Shown: piece by piece, positions 30,140-41,210 of the stretch
How positions within the stretch are numbered: position 1 is the first letter of the stretch
Layout: each line of letters opens with the position of its first letter
Assembly (NCBI GenBank): GCA_030267965.1
Contig: BRYA01000378.1
Location: 1 to 62,529 of the forward strand
Direction: 5' to 3'
DNA: 62,529 nt
Source: Triparma columacea
Taxonomy: Eukaryota; Sar; Bolidophyceae; Parmales; Triparmaceae
The notes under the pieces: model-generated
Databases searched by the model: none
Told to the model about the DNA's origin: nothing
What the model saw: the letters and a program-made list of their open reading frames with translations, nothing else
Program-made: the position numbers and the translations under genes

Positions 30140-30943
30140 ATGCCGCAATCAGTTAATAGGGCCGACCGCATCTCTACAAATGTGGAAAAACACTCTAAGA
30201 CTATGCAGCGGTACTGCAATCCCCGTGAAATCCCGGCGTTTAGTGACCCCTACTACGCACGTCGCAACCGCTTCCACTTCGGCCCTAACACTAGGCTCGA
30301 CACGCAGATCAAGGTCACCGCTCCCCCCCAGCTATTGGCTGAGCCACTGACTTCTAGCGGCCACCGGATTGAGTTCCTCCTATTCTCCTATGTTCCCGCA
30401 TACAAGCAACTCCTTAAATTAATGGACCAGCGTTCAAGGGCCATGCTCAGGGAGACCGTCCGCAGGCTGCCCGAGCTGTCCATACTAGCTGACATTTTGG
30501 GGCGCGGCGAGGGCGACTCTTGTGTTTCCTTTTACAATAAAGGGGGGGTGACGGGGAACTGTAACGCGAAATTCTTTTTCGCTTTCCACAGGGGTGAAGC
30601 CAACGGACGTCGCAACTTCAAGGCGATGCTAGCGAACGAGAACATTGTGGGTGGCTTCGCACCGCCGTACAAAACCAGTGATAACGGGGTACGCATGGAA
30701 CTGTGCGGTTGGAGGGCGCTGCTGCTGTCGCTTATAGCCGTAGCATTCGGGCTTACTGTGTTCAAGAGGCCCCAGCACAAATTACTCGCAGAGGGTTTCT
30801 GCACAGGCCTCGTCGGCATCGACTCCCGCGCCGGCGCCCCACTGAGGCATCAGACTTCTGGAGAGTTCAAGGACGACCGGGCGGAGCTCGACCGTCTCCT
30901 TAAGGTAGAAAAACACCAGGAAGGCCGCAGGCAGCAGGGGTAG
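30140..30943 (+). CDS. Unknown 267-residue protein next to a LAGLIDADG-like ORF
   Basis: First ATG at 30140 (MPQSVNRADRIS); 267 residues, basic, with ordinary composition. Possible motifs: RHR-like basic N terminus, RIEFLLFSYVPAYKQLL, and one hydrophobic stretch WRALLLSLIAVAFGLTVF near residue 195 that may be a membrane or buried helix. No family recognised. It is followed by a long CCCCCTCACA polypyrimidine run and then by the small ORF at 31098 on the same strand. The two may belong to one mobile unit or even be exons of one gene; neither is shown. Confidence 0.45.
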   Translation: MPQSVNRADRISTNVEKHSKTMQRYCNPREIPAFSDPYYARRNRFHFGPNTRLDTQIKVTAPPQLLAEPLTSSGHRIEFLLFSYVPAYKQLLKLMDQRSRAMLRETVRRLPELSILADILGRGEGDSCVSFYNKGGVTGNCNAKFFFAFHRGEANGRRNFKAMLANENIVGGFAPPYKTSDNGVRMELCGWRALLLSLIAVAFGLTVFKRPQHKLLAEGFCTGLVGIDSRAGAPLRHQTSGEFKDDRAELDRLLKVEKHQEGRRQQG

Positions 30944-30966
30944 GTGGATAATGAGTGAAGCGATTG

Positions 30967-31066
30967 ATCCTCCCCTCATCCCCCCCCCTCCCCCTCACAC
31001 CCCCCCCCCTCCCCCTCACACCCCCCCCCCCTCCCCCGCACTCCCCCCCCCCTTTCATCCCCCCTC
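30967..31066 (+). repeat. C-rich polypyrimidine run
   Basis: Tandem CCCCCTCCCCCTCACAC-like units, almost pure C/T. It could act as the 3' part of an intron ahead of an acceptor near 31071 (CCCTAAG), or be simple repeat. Confidence 0.6.
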
Positions 31067-31097
31067 CCTAAGGTACTACACACTTCACCTCAACAAA

Positions 31098-31439
31098 ATG
31101 GGCAGCGCAAACGGATACGCGCGGCTGGGCAGGTACACAGCGAATTTTCTCGACGCCGACGGCCACGCCAGCAAACGATACCGCAACGCCACGCTCTCCC
31201 AGAGCAACGGCCCCCTCCTCAACGCCCTTGCCAGAAAGTTGAAGAACGCTTTTGACCTACAGCACATCAAGATCCACGCTCAGCGTCGGCAAAGGCCGAA
31301 TCACAAGAAACCCTACACCATGTATATCTCCCGTGCCGACTCCGTCACCCTCAGGGGGCACCTTGCCCGGTTCTCTTACAGCACCGCCAGAGATCCCCGC
31401 GGCATTTCGTTCTGGAACATTATTTACACGGATGAGTGA
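31098..31439 (+). CDS. Small protein with a LAGLIDADG-like homing endonuclease motif
   Basis: 113 residues from ATG 31098. The segment ARLGRYTANFLDADGHASKR carries F-L-D-A-D-G in the position and spacing of a LAGLIDADG helix with its acidic residue. It is followed by TLSQSNGPLLNALARKLK and IKIHAQ, then YTMYISRADSVTLRGHLARF, a layout like single-motif LAGLIDADG domains (helix, strand, 'SQ.N..LL..I' helix, strand, helix). Single-motif enzymes act as dimers. The match is by eye and covers one short domain, so it may be chance. Nuclear genes of this type are rare. It ends 64 bp from the broken 3' end of the CTR9 fragment. Confidence 0.45.
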   Translation: MGSANGYARLGRYTANFLDADGHASKRYRNATLSQSNGPLLNALARKLKNAFDLQHIKIHAQRRQRPNHKKPYTMYISRADSVTLRGHLARFSYSTARDPRGISFWNIIYTDE

Positions 31440-31503
31440 GAGAGAGGGCGATGACGATGACGACGGCGGAAAGCAGGGTATCTTTTTTGTTGTGGAAAGT
31501 TTA

Positions 31504-32810
31504 TCAGATTTTATTATCTCTCCTCCTCCCTCCTCCCCTCCGGTTAATCTGGGTGTCGGGGGAGTTTGGGATGGTCTTCAGGACCTTTTCCAAACACTCG
31601 ACTGCGGCGATATAGTCCGTCTTCCTAACCAGTACCTCCGAGTACGAGAACAGTGCGGGGGAGAAGGAGGAGTCTAGCTTGACCGCCTGGTGGTAGAACT
31701 TCTCTGCGTCCTCGTACTCTCCCTGGACCTGGTAGACACGGCCCATCAGCCAGCAGCTCTCGGCGCGTACGGCCGCGACCTCCTTGGTGGCGTGGAAACC
31801 GGCCTTTGCGAAGTTGAGGACCCTGTCGCCCTGTCTTAAGTCCATACTCTGGCTGCACTTGAAGACCGTCCCGTTGCTGTTCTCTAAGAGCGCGACGATC
31901 CCAGGGATTGCGGTGTAGACGTAGAAGAAGTGGTTCGCGAGGTGGTTCTTAACCATGGCGTTGTTCTTGTCGTGGAGGGGGCTGGTGACAATAATCTTAA
32001 TCGCGTTTTCCACCCGGGCCCGACCCTCGTCAGTGGTGTCATCGCTCTCTGCCAGGTCGAGGACAGCTGGGCGACAAGCGAAGCAAGCGACGAGCGAAAC
32101 GAGTTGCAGAAGGGATTTGCGGTTGGGAGGGAGGGTTGCATTAGTATAAAGGTTGGGTGGCTGTGTTTCTCTCCAGTTCCCTGTCACTGTCCCTGTCCCT
32201 GTCCTTGCCCCTCCTCCCCCCCCCTTTCGCACCTCTCCTCACCACACCCTCGATGAGTCCCGCATCCATTTCGATGGCCCTATCGAAGCACGCCTTGGCC
32301 CTATCAATCTGCCCTAGCTTGTAGCACACCTTGGCCATGTCAATCTGCCCAGCTTGTAGCACGCCAGCCCCAGCGCCACCCTAGCCGGGGCGCCGGACTC
32401 CTCGGGGAAGAGGGAGATGGCCCTGGCGTAGTTACCGGCGGAGTCCTTGTACTTGCCGTCTAGGTAGTTGACGGCACCGAGACCAAGGTGGCAGGGGAGG
32501 GAGTCACCCTCCTTCTTGGTGGCCATGAAGTAGTACCTGGCGCGGTCGAGGGTCTTCTGGGAGTCAGCGGAACCGTCGAGCTCGAACTTCTGGAGGAACA
32601 TTACTCCCTTGCAGCACCAGGTGATAGGCCAGGACTGGTTGATCCCCGCCACATCCGAGACATCACAATGGGGAATAGGGACATCCCATCCACCCCGGCT
32701 TCCAGGACGTCACGGTAGCTGTCAAAGTCCCCTATCTTTTTATAAGCCCGAGCAAAGTCGAGATAGAGGCTGGGGTTAGCCTTCTCATTATGCAGCGGCG
32801 ACGGTGAGGA
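31504..32810 (-). pseudogene. CTR9: Decayed fragment of CTR9 (Paf1 complex TPR subunit)
   Basis: The minus strand encodes recognisable CTR9 pieces: NPSLYLDFARAYKKIGDFD, CHLGLGAVNYLDGKYKDSA, RAKACFDRAIEMD, then (exon 31504-32066) MVKNHLANHFFYVYTAI, AVRAESCWLMGRVYQVQGEY and CLEKVLKTIPN. CTR9 is the TPR scaffold of the Paf1 transcription elongation complex. Several lesions are visible. The reading frame changes near 32660, where the conserved region before WPITWCCKG is largely missing. A 36-nt imperfect tandem duplication at 32300-32375 (CYKLGQID) is out of frame. The 3' part of the gene after KTIPNSPDTQ is absent, replaced by a Gly/Arg-rich tail. The N terminus is also absent. This is most likely a truncated pseudogene; an assembly error could explain single frameshifts but not the truncation. 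Confidence 0.75.
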
Positions 32811-33289
32811 GAGTGGAGGGGATGGATTTGGGCCCTAAACCAAGCCTAAATCACAGTTTGATGCTAGTATGACGTTATAAAGATAGTACTGTATGTAGGT
32901 GTGTGATGCGTGTGTGTGATATAGGCGATTTGGGCGATAAAGTAGTGGGGGATTGGGATGGGAATTGCAGAGCAAAAGTCCGAAATGAGGCATCAGCTTG
33001 GGTTTTACAGTAGGTCCACCCTGGGCCTTTACAACTGCCCACAATTATCCAACCCTCACAAAACCACCGTCCAGACCAAAAACCGACACCCCAACCCTAC
33101 AATCCCCTTTCTGGGCCCGATAACCCAACCCGAACTCCTGAAACCACCAAACCCCTCTCAACCTCACCCAACTCCTCCTCGGCTCGCCATCCTCCTCCCC
33201 TCCTAACTCCCCTAAAAATCCCCCCTCCCGTCCCCGACTCGTATCCCCGGGCATTGCAACTTTACCTGCTCAACACTTTTCTTCTATCC
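32811..33289. other. Intergenic region
   Basis: Between the CTR9 fragment and the FAM194-type gene. 33050-33240 is C/A-rich low complexity. An unplaced 5' exon for the gene at 33290 is possible because TCTGCAG at 33292 could be an acceptor. Nothing else was seen. Confidence 0.4.
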
Positions 33290-35176
33290 ATGTCTGCAGG
33301 CATCAAGAAGACGTTCATACACAAGTATGCTAGCGGCAATGTTGGAGTTGTTGTCAATGAGACGTCAGCGTGAGTAATTGCGGTCCTCTTTTCCCCAACC
33401 AACAAAAGTTATACAGCCCCCTCCCTCGAGGCAACTCCCCTCGCCCTCCTCAAAGGTTCACTCCCAATGTTCAATGCTGATCGTTCTCATCTTCGTTCTG
33501 ACAATTCCCTTGCACACCCCGTTCGCTCATACCCTCAGTGGCGAGTATTCATACTTCTATGAGGATAACAAAGCAAAAACCCTCCTAGCCTCCTTCACCC
33601 CTCTTGGTACTGGCTTTGTAAATCACACGAGGAAGCCCTCGGCCCCTCGATTCGTCGCCACGAAGGCAACAGGGACGATTTCGGACGAGGTGGGTGGGGG
33701 AGGCGTGCGAAGGGAGCCGTGTGGATGAGCAAAGTGACGAATTTTGCCAGAAGCGAGAGCTCGCTGCCGTATATATACTAACACGCCCAAACGTTCTCTT
33801 CTCAGAATGGCAACACATTGGAATACTTTGACTGGCAGCCGAAACGACCCTCTGCAAATTTCGGCCCCTCCAAGCCGCAGAAAATGTTCATCAACCCTTG
33901 CCTCTCCTTCTTCCTCACAGACCAGTTCGATCTTAAAATGACTTTCCGGGCGTCCCAAGGGTTTCTTGAGTTCCAACTCGGGAAGCCATCCCGCCCCTCC
34001 TACATGGACAAGATTGCAACCCGCACCCTGACTGGGCACCTCATCCTAGACCTTCCCTCCGACACCCCCACCCTCAAGCAGCGGCAGACCCTCCTGGCGT
34101 CCAACCCTGCGGCGGCTAACATGAAAAAGGCTCAGGAATTCGGTTGGACGCTACCCCGGGCATCTCCTTCGGGCAGAGAGTACGCCCAAATCACAGGTGG
34201 GTGGTGGTTGATTCTTCTATGTGCGATAATCTTTCACTTTCTAACTATATGTACCTTCGGTCCTCCCTCCCCGCAGTCTCAGATGACCTCAAGCCAATAA
34301 TAAATGACGGAAACAACTCCATTGAGAACCTCTCGAATTTCCGGACGACCATCGGTGCAAACGTCCTGGGGTTGAAGACGTTACTGAGAGAGACTGCCAA
34401 GGACCCCAACGCGTCCGTGAACTTGGGAGGGACCGGGAAGTCGCGAGGCCTCCAGGTCCCCCCCGCAATTTACAAGAGGTTCATCCCTCCACCCCCCCTT
34501 CCTGAGATCGTCAAAAATACCAAACTCCTTTCGCACGTCGCTTCAGAGTCCCCGTCCCAGCTGATTGTGGTGCTGTGCTCGGACCGGGGTGCGGGGGAGT
34601 GCAGGATCGCCGAGAAGGCCTACGCCCGAATCCACAAGAATACAAACGCGCTGTGCAAGAAGCAGGGCATCAGGTGAGCGGAGGGAGGAGCGAAGTGAGG
34701 ACCGACTAGATACAGCCACGTCGCCCATAGTATATGCTTCAATGCACGCAATCTCCTAGATACAGCCATGTCACCCATAGTATATATGCTACAATGCGCG
34801 CACTCTCTTAGATACGGCCATGTCACCCATATTATATGTAATGCACGCACTCTCGATTCTGCACCAACCTTGTCCCCTTATTCTCTCGCTCGTCCCCAGC
34901 GCTGAGAAGCACACCCACAAACTGATAGTTTGCGACTGCTCAAAGCAACCCGACTGCATCGCTAAGAGATACAACTTCAACGTGTACCCCATGTACATGA
35001 TGTTTTATGGGGGGAAGCTCGTGTTCATCGGGAACAAGTTCAACGGTTTCTCGACAGCGCCGGAGGACTTCGAAAAAGAGATAGCTAAGCAGAACAAGCA
35101 GGCGAGGAAGAACATCTTCCTCCCTGCTGACTTCAGGTTCATCGACCCGAGGCATGCGAGCTTCTCCGACGTGTAG
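33290..35176 (+). CDS. FAM194-domain protein with C-terminal thioredoxin-like fold
   Basis: Five exons: 33290-33369, 33539-33689, 33806-34196, 34277-34673 and 34900-35176; phases 2, 0, 1, 2; 431 residues. Residues 5-150 match the FAM194 (ERICH6) pattern: IHKYASGNVGVVV, EYSYFYEDNKAKTLLASF, GTGFVNHTRK, TISDENGNTLEYFDW, CLSFFLTDQFDLKMTF, then FLEFQLG. The C-terminal part (SQLIVVLCSDRG, KLIVCDCSKQPDCIAKRYNF, YPMYMMFYGGKLVFIGNKFNGF) looks like thioredoxin: a central strand, Asp, cis-Pro-like YP and the final strands. The usual CxxC is absent. FAM194-type proteins occur mainly in ciliated lineages, so a flagellar role is a fair guess. Convergent with the PUB-UBX gene, 55 bp between stops. Confidence 0.78.
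34706..34856 (+). repeat. Three ~50-bp direct repeats inside an intron
   Basis: Units starting TAGATACAGCCA or TAGATACGGCCA at about 34706, 34756 and 34808, each with GTC(A/G)CCCATA and AATGC(A/G)CGCA, in the last intron (34674-34899) of the FAM194-type gene. Confidence 0.8.
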
Positions 35177-35231
35177 TGACTACGAATGTAAAATATGTGT
35201 GTTTTCATTTCACAAAACCAGCGTACACCCT

Positions 35232-37468
35232 TTACTTCAGCCCCATCATCTTCTTGATCATTTCGTCCTGACTGAGTTTTTTCTTCTTCTTCTTCTCCTT
35301 CTTCCCCTCCCCCCCCAAATTTCCCTCTCCCTTCACATCTGTCTCCTCAACGTCCATATCAGCCAACCCTTCCCCCTTCGGTACTCCCCCCTCCCCCCAT
35401 CCATCCCCCCCCACCTCAACTCCCTCCTTCAAATACCCCCCCCCCCCCACTCCTCCCCCCTTGAAGTAAACAAACACCTTCCCAGTGGGAACCAAACCCT
35501 CCTCCTTGAAAGTCTTATCCAAATCGATCTCCTGCCGAGGAGGCGTCACGTAAAGCCCAATCTCCCCTAGCCCTTCCCTGCGACAAGCGATAGCCAAAGG
35601 AGGGTCAGAACTAAAACGTTCGCTTCATTCGTTCTGGCGATGTGCCCATTAAACTTTCGTCACTTGTCTCACCTAAAAATCTTCTCCCTAACCCCCTCAA
35701 CGACCTTTCTAATCTTCCCCCCCGTCCCTTCCCCACCGTTCTCAAACTCCACCATAACAACCCCCTTATCCTCCATAACCATCCTAAGCTTGCTACGCTT
35801 GTAGACCTTGCTCCTCCTCAACTGGGCGACGTCCCTCATGGCTTTTGTTGTGAAGCCCTGGTTCTCCCTGCGTCGAGAGTTGGGGTTTTGTGTTTGCGGG
35901 GTTTTTTTAGAAATTAGCTTGAAAATATCGACCGTGACTAATTTTCTTGCATTCTCACCTCCTCGCCTGTGACTCCAGGTTCCTTTTGAGAGTTTGAGAA
36001 AGCAGCATCCCGTCGCTCGTAATCTCCTCCTTCTCCGCGTCTGCGGCTGCCTTGTCTGCGTCTGCTTGAAGTTTGGCTGCGTACAGCTCTGCGGTTGTTA
36101 CTTGGAGGCTCGTTATTCTACCCTCCTCGGCGGATCCGAGGATGGAACGCTGCTTGCTCTGGAGAGCCTTGAGCTCGGACTCGGTCTTGCTCTTCCCGTC
36201 AGACGTAGGGAGCGATTGGGTTGAGTGGCGACATGTTGAGTACGGGTCGAAAGTCTTGCTTGAAACACCGTTCTTCTTCGATTCAGTAGATGCGGCAACG
36301 ACGGTGACCTCGAGCGGAATGGACTTGATCTGCGATAGGGTGACTTGCTGAGTTCAGGCGTGTTGGGGGTGATTAACATTTCACTTCTTGCCGATTCTCA
36401 CCTCCTCGATCCCTCCTAGTTCCTTCGCTACCAAGTGCCTAAGTTCCTGCCTGATTCTATTGTACTTGTTCTTGTTCCCGTCCACCTCGGTGGCCTTGAG
36501 CGTGGGGGGGGACCCGGTGTTGTCGTCGCGAAGGGTGAAGCCGCAGAGGGTGAAGAGGGTTACGATGGGACCACATTGGACGGGGCGGGTGGATTCAGAG
36601 GCCAGGGGGCGATTGTCGAGGTGGAGAGGGACGGTGTGGGTGGTTTGGGAGAGCTGTAAAGGGGGGAGGTTGGAGGAGGGGGGAGGAAGTTGGTTAAGGT
36701 GTATTATATCAAGTCACTGCTCGGCTCTTCCCTCACCTTCTCGAATGACGTTATGGTATTACTAAAGGACTTGTTCTTGGTGTTGATCGTGCGCCTGTTC
36801 TTGTACTCGAGACTCGGGGGTGTCTTGAGCACGTTGTCAAAGTACTTGAAAAATAGGACTAGGGGCGGAGAGAGGGAGCTCGACATCAGGGGGAGGAGGA
36901 GGATGCAGTTGCGAAGGAAAGTGACTGGATCAGTGGGGGTGGTGGGGGTGGTGGGGGTAGGGATGGGAGGGGTGGCAGGGGCAACAGTGGCGGCAGTAGT
37001 GCTAGTGGCGGCAGATGGGTTTGGTCTTGGGTTTGGGTTTGGAGCTGATTTTGGAGCTGATTTTGGAGCTATCTCTCCTGGTTTACCGCCATCTTCACTC
37101 CCTCCATCGAGCTCTGAAGGTGGCTTGGACAGCACGGTCGGCGCACCTTTAGCATCAAGCTCCAAAGTGAGTTTGTAACCTCCCTCCCCACCCTTGCATC
37201 CAATGTCAATCAGTTTGACTCCAAGAGCATTATTAAGGTCACAAGATGAACGAAAGTTGCATATACGACCATAAGACATGAGATGATCTATATTAACATG
37301 AGGAATATCAGCTGACTGAAGAATTATCCTGACTGATTTTAGGAGCTCCGAGGAGGGGGTCAGCTTTGTTTCTCCCTTATACATCAAACGCTCGCCACTG
37401 TGCTTCAGCACGATTGCTAAGTTTAGGGGGGTATTGCTGTGGTCGATGACCTTTGTTTTTTTAACCAT
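35232..37468 (-). CDS. PUB- and UBX-domain protein (probable p97/CDC48 cofactor)
   Basis: Five exons: 36737-37468, 36402-36653, 35959-36347, 35673-35867 and 35232-35610; phases 0, 0, 2, 2; 648 residues. A PUB-like domain spans the first exon join: FFKYFDNVLKTPP, SLEYKNRRTINTKNKSF, then GPIVTLFTLCGFTLRDD. The N-terminal ~120 residues (LLKSVRIILQSAD, CDLNNALGVKLIDIG) may be another such module. A coiled coil follows in exon 3. The UBX domain runs from SKLRMVMEDKGVVMVEFE to LYVTPPRQEIDLDKTFKEEG and GKVFVYFK, most like ASPSCR1/TUG and UBXN6. The tail is Lys-rich. PUB and UBX both bind the hexameric ATPase p97, so a cofactor in ubiquitin-dependent extraction is likely. ATG at 37468; the divergent TTC13-like gene begins 72 bp away. 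Confidence 0.72.
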
Positions 37469-37540
37469 ATGCAAAGAAGAAAAGGGAAATTACCCAAACC
37501 CTTTTTTGCTCCTCTTTCATGACCATTTCGACCAACTTTT

Positions 37541-40500
37541 ATGGAGCATTATCTAAACTCCGACTTCACAACCGCCCATGATTCCTTCACCTCTCCCCCC
37601 TCCGTTCCCACATCAACCTCCCTTCACATCGCTTTCAACCGTATCTGCTGTCTTCTACCCTCAAAGTTCAATCGTCGCATAATCTCTGATTGCACAACAG
37701 CATTATCCAACCTCGTCTCCACCTCTGATGGATACTCAATGAGGGCAAGGTTTCTCTTACTTCGTGGCGCGGCCTACGCTAGAGTGAAAAGGGGAGAAGA
37801 TAAAGCTAAGGCCGATTTCATGGCTGCCCTTGAGGATGTTCTGGGGGGAGGGGAGACTCAAGTTCCTGATGTCTTGGTAGCGGCGCTTGTGAGCAGGGTC
37901 GTTGGGGTGATTAAGGAGGGAAGGGGGGTTAAGGAAGCAGGGGAGGTCGTTGAGATGGCGTTGGGAGTTTGGAAGGGGGGGACAACAAGTTGTTTGACGA
38001 GGGAGGAAATAAAGGGGGAGGAAGTAAAGAAGGAGAATGAAACGACGAGGATTGAACCGACGAGGATTGAACCAACGAGTCTTTCGGCAGCATCGCCATC
38101 TCCCCAGACTCGGATTGAACCAGCGAGTCTTTCGGCAGCATCGCCGTCTCCCCTGACTCCGCCTTCTCCCCTGACTCCGCCTTCTCCCCCAGTATCACCA
38201 CAAGTCTCCGCAACCCAAACCTCCAAGCTCCCCTTCCACACCGTCCCCGCCCCCGTGCTCTCCTTATCTGTATCAAAGCTCTCACACCCAACTTCCAACC
38301 CAACCATAAACAAAGGCATCGCCCTTGGTTACATGCAGGTAAATTCAGGTTCCCTCCCCCTCGCCCTCTCGACGTTCAGTGCGATAATTAGTGACGATCC
38401 TCTCTGTACTCAAGCCTTGGTAGGGCTAGGTACAGTCAAGGCAATGGGTGGTGACTTGGGGGGCGCGATGGAGTGCATGATAAAGGCGACGGAGGAAGGT
38501 AACACCGTGATGAGCGACGCTTGGAAAAGAAGAGGACAGGTCGCGGCGGCTATTGGGAGGAAGGAGGAGGCGAGAGAATGCGTTAGGAAGGCTATAGGAC
38601 TTGACAGGAACGACCCTGACCCGGACTCTTTCAACCAGCTGGGGAACTTGCTCTTTAGCGAGAAGAGATTTAAATCAGCGCTCGAGGAAGGGTTCTTGAT
38701 GTGCCTGAAAATTCTGGGGGACCCAAAGGACGACCCGGACGCTAGCCTCTCTAGGAAGATCGGGGGGGGGGGACTTGGGGGTGTCTATAACATGGTCGGA
38801 CTATGCCACTCTAACACGGGTGACTTCCCCTCTGCTTTCTCTGCGTTCGAGCGAGCCATTAACATCGACCCCGCAAGTCGGGAGTACAGGGCGAACCTCG
38901 GACAGCTCTTGAAGGACGTTGGGAAGGGGGGGGAAGCCATGGCCGCATTCGAGGGCGCAGTAGAGGTTGACAAGGGCTACGCGCAGGCGTTTCATCTGGG
39001 GGGACTCTGCAAGTACGGGATGGGGGAGATTAGGGAGGCGAAGGAGTGGTTCAATAGAAGCTTGGAGGCCATCAGGAGGAACCCGGAGAAGAATTCACTC
39101 AAGGTTAACGTGCCGGGGCTGTTTCATATGATGGGAGTGTGCGAAGTGGGGGAGGGAAGATACGAAATGGCCATGAAGGTGAGAATGGACAAGGTGGTGA
39201 AAAGCAAGGCGCGCAGGTGGGAATTGAGCAGGGATCGAAATTTACACACTATGTAATCTACACGCGACTTACGATTGTTCCCTTTTCCCCGCTCGTTGCA
39301 GTTCTACATGATGGTGGAGAAGTCTGTGCCAGAGGGGGAGGGGGGGGACAAGCAGATGAGAATCGCGCAGTACTCGGCGTATTATAGCAGGGAGATTGCG
39401 CTGTACCTTTGGGGGTTACTGGACAAACCGGTGGGAGAGTGGGAGCTAGATGATGTGGTGGAGAGGAGCGTTAAGGAGGGATGGAGCAAGAGGGAGAATC
39501 CGAAGGTCCACGTCAAGAGGGGGAGGGCGGGGGAGCTACTAGACGCTGTGAGGGGGAAGATCAAGTGCGTGGATGTAGGGAAGGGAACGTTTGAGGAACT
39601 ACCTTTCTGTGAAGAGGCCAAGGGGTACGCGGGAATGGTCCAGCTACGTTCCGTGGGGTTCTTAAGCAACAAGAGACAGCATAGACAATTCGGATTGGCG
39701 GTGCTGGAGACGTCGCAGATGATAAGGGGGGGAGGGGCGGCGACAAAATGGAGGGAGTGCTTCAATGTGCTGGTAAAGTGGCGCCAAATCTCAGAGCCCA
39801 ACGACCCCGTGTGGTGGATCGACAAGTTGGGGAAGAAGACGTTCGAGGAGGGGTTTGGACTGCAGACACCACTAGTCGCGGGGGAGTTGAGGGTGTTTAG
39901 ATACTTCCCGTACTACAGGCAGGCGTTCGGGAGACTGAAGAAGCTTTGCTGCACTCAGTGCGGGCTAGGCAAGGATGCGAGCAAGATTGTGGAGGGGGCT
40001 AAGGACCTCAATGAGCTGTGGAACATTGTGGGAGAAGACTTCTGGGTCGTTGTACCTTGCCTGGACATTGAGGGGACAAGGCTTACGCTGCAAAAGATCA
40101 GAGGTGCGGAAACGGCGGAGAATATCAGCAATAACGAGGGGGAAGGTTTCTCATTCACGATACGGACTCCGTCAACACCGGAAAGGTTCAACAAGTTTGA
40201 GAAGCATTTCGATGCGTTGTGGAGCGAAGTCGTGATCAGGGGCGAGGGAAGCGCTGCGGAGGGCGCCCTTAAAGTGTTTTATTACTGGGTTTGCTTCGCT
40301 CCTTTGACGAGGGGAAGTGCAGCGGTTGGGTATGGAATGTTTGCCGCAATTTTGAGGGTTAGGGGAAAGTGGGTGAAGGAGCTCCCAGAGGACAAGCAGC
40401 TCGACTGGGAGGCCATCTTGGCCGAGTCGGAGGAGGCGTTTGTGGGGAAGTGGAGAGGGTGGTTAGAGGGAGCTTGGGTAGAGATAGAGGTCAATGAGGG

Positions 40501-40561
40501 AGAAATCGAGTTGGGAGCTGCGCTTCCGACACTAAGGAGTAGAATAATAGCGATGATTTGA
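37541..40561 (+). CDS. TTC13/SRFR1-like TPR protein
   Basis: Two exons, 37541-39178 and 39302-40561, phase 0 (AAG|GTGAGAATG; TTGCAG|TTCTAC); 965 residues. Residues ~1-110 hold degenerate TPRs. A Ser/Pro linker carries two copies of RIEP(T/A)SLSAASPSP. Residues ~245-530 have a run of TPRs (e.g. YNMVGLCHSNTGDFPSAFSAF, FHLGGLCKYGMGEIREAKEWF). The C-terminal half has the domain shared by animal TTC13 and plant SRFR1: KWRECFNVLVKWRQISEPND, PVWWIDKLGKKTFEEGFG, TPLVAGELRVFRYFPYY. Plant SRFR1 is a negative regulator of immune receptors and transcription; TTC13 is poorly known. Full length by comparison, no lesion seen. Confidence 0.85.
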
Positions 40562-41210
40562 ATAATGTTTGTTGATTAAACAATTCCCTTTCCAGCTTTT
40601 CCCGGCCATAATAACAAGAACATTTGTTTCTGTCCGACCAACTTTTGTCGACAGTTTTTTGTCTTGTTTTTTTGTGGTTTTTAAAAAGTTCTTTGATGAT
40701 CTTCAAATACTATCAAAGCCATTATTGATCAGATTGTCACATCTTCAAATGTTTAATTTGTAACGTAAGTCGTGATAAGAATGTTTTGTCTGGATTCTTT
40801 TTCAATTTAAGTTATACAATTTAATTTACTTCCAATTATATTAAAATGATACAATTGACCTTTAATAGATCAATAAAGTACAATGAATCAAAAATAAAAT
40901 TTAGGATTACTCGATACTTCAAAAATTGTGTGAAAACATATATTTTTACATTGAATGTATTGTAATATGATATAAATTTAATAAAATATTTTTTGGAATC
41001 ATGTAGATCTTTATTAAATTTAATAATTTTTTTGATAATTTGACATTTTTTGGATTCGCTTGAGTTAGTGTAGTCGCTCTCAGATAGTGGATCCCTTCAC
41101 AGTCCTTTGTTAGTACTTGTCAGGACTGATGAAAGGGCAAAGCAGGAATACGAAACGAAGCTTACAAAAGTTGAACTGCGCCCAAATCTTCGAAACGACT
41201 TTAAACTCTA
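40562..41210. other. Intergenic region with an A/T-rich island
   Basis: Convergent spacer between the TTC13-like and ABC-F genes. About 40770-41055 is strikingly A/T-rich with TTTAATA, TATATTTTTA and AATTTAATAATTTTTT words, unlike the rest of the window. No ORF, tRNA or organelle gene could be recognised in it. Confidence 0.55.
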
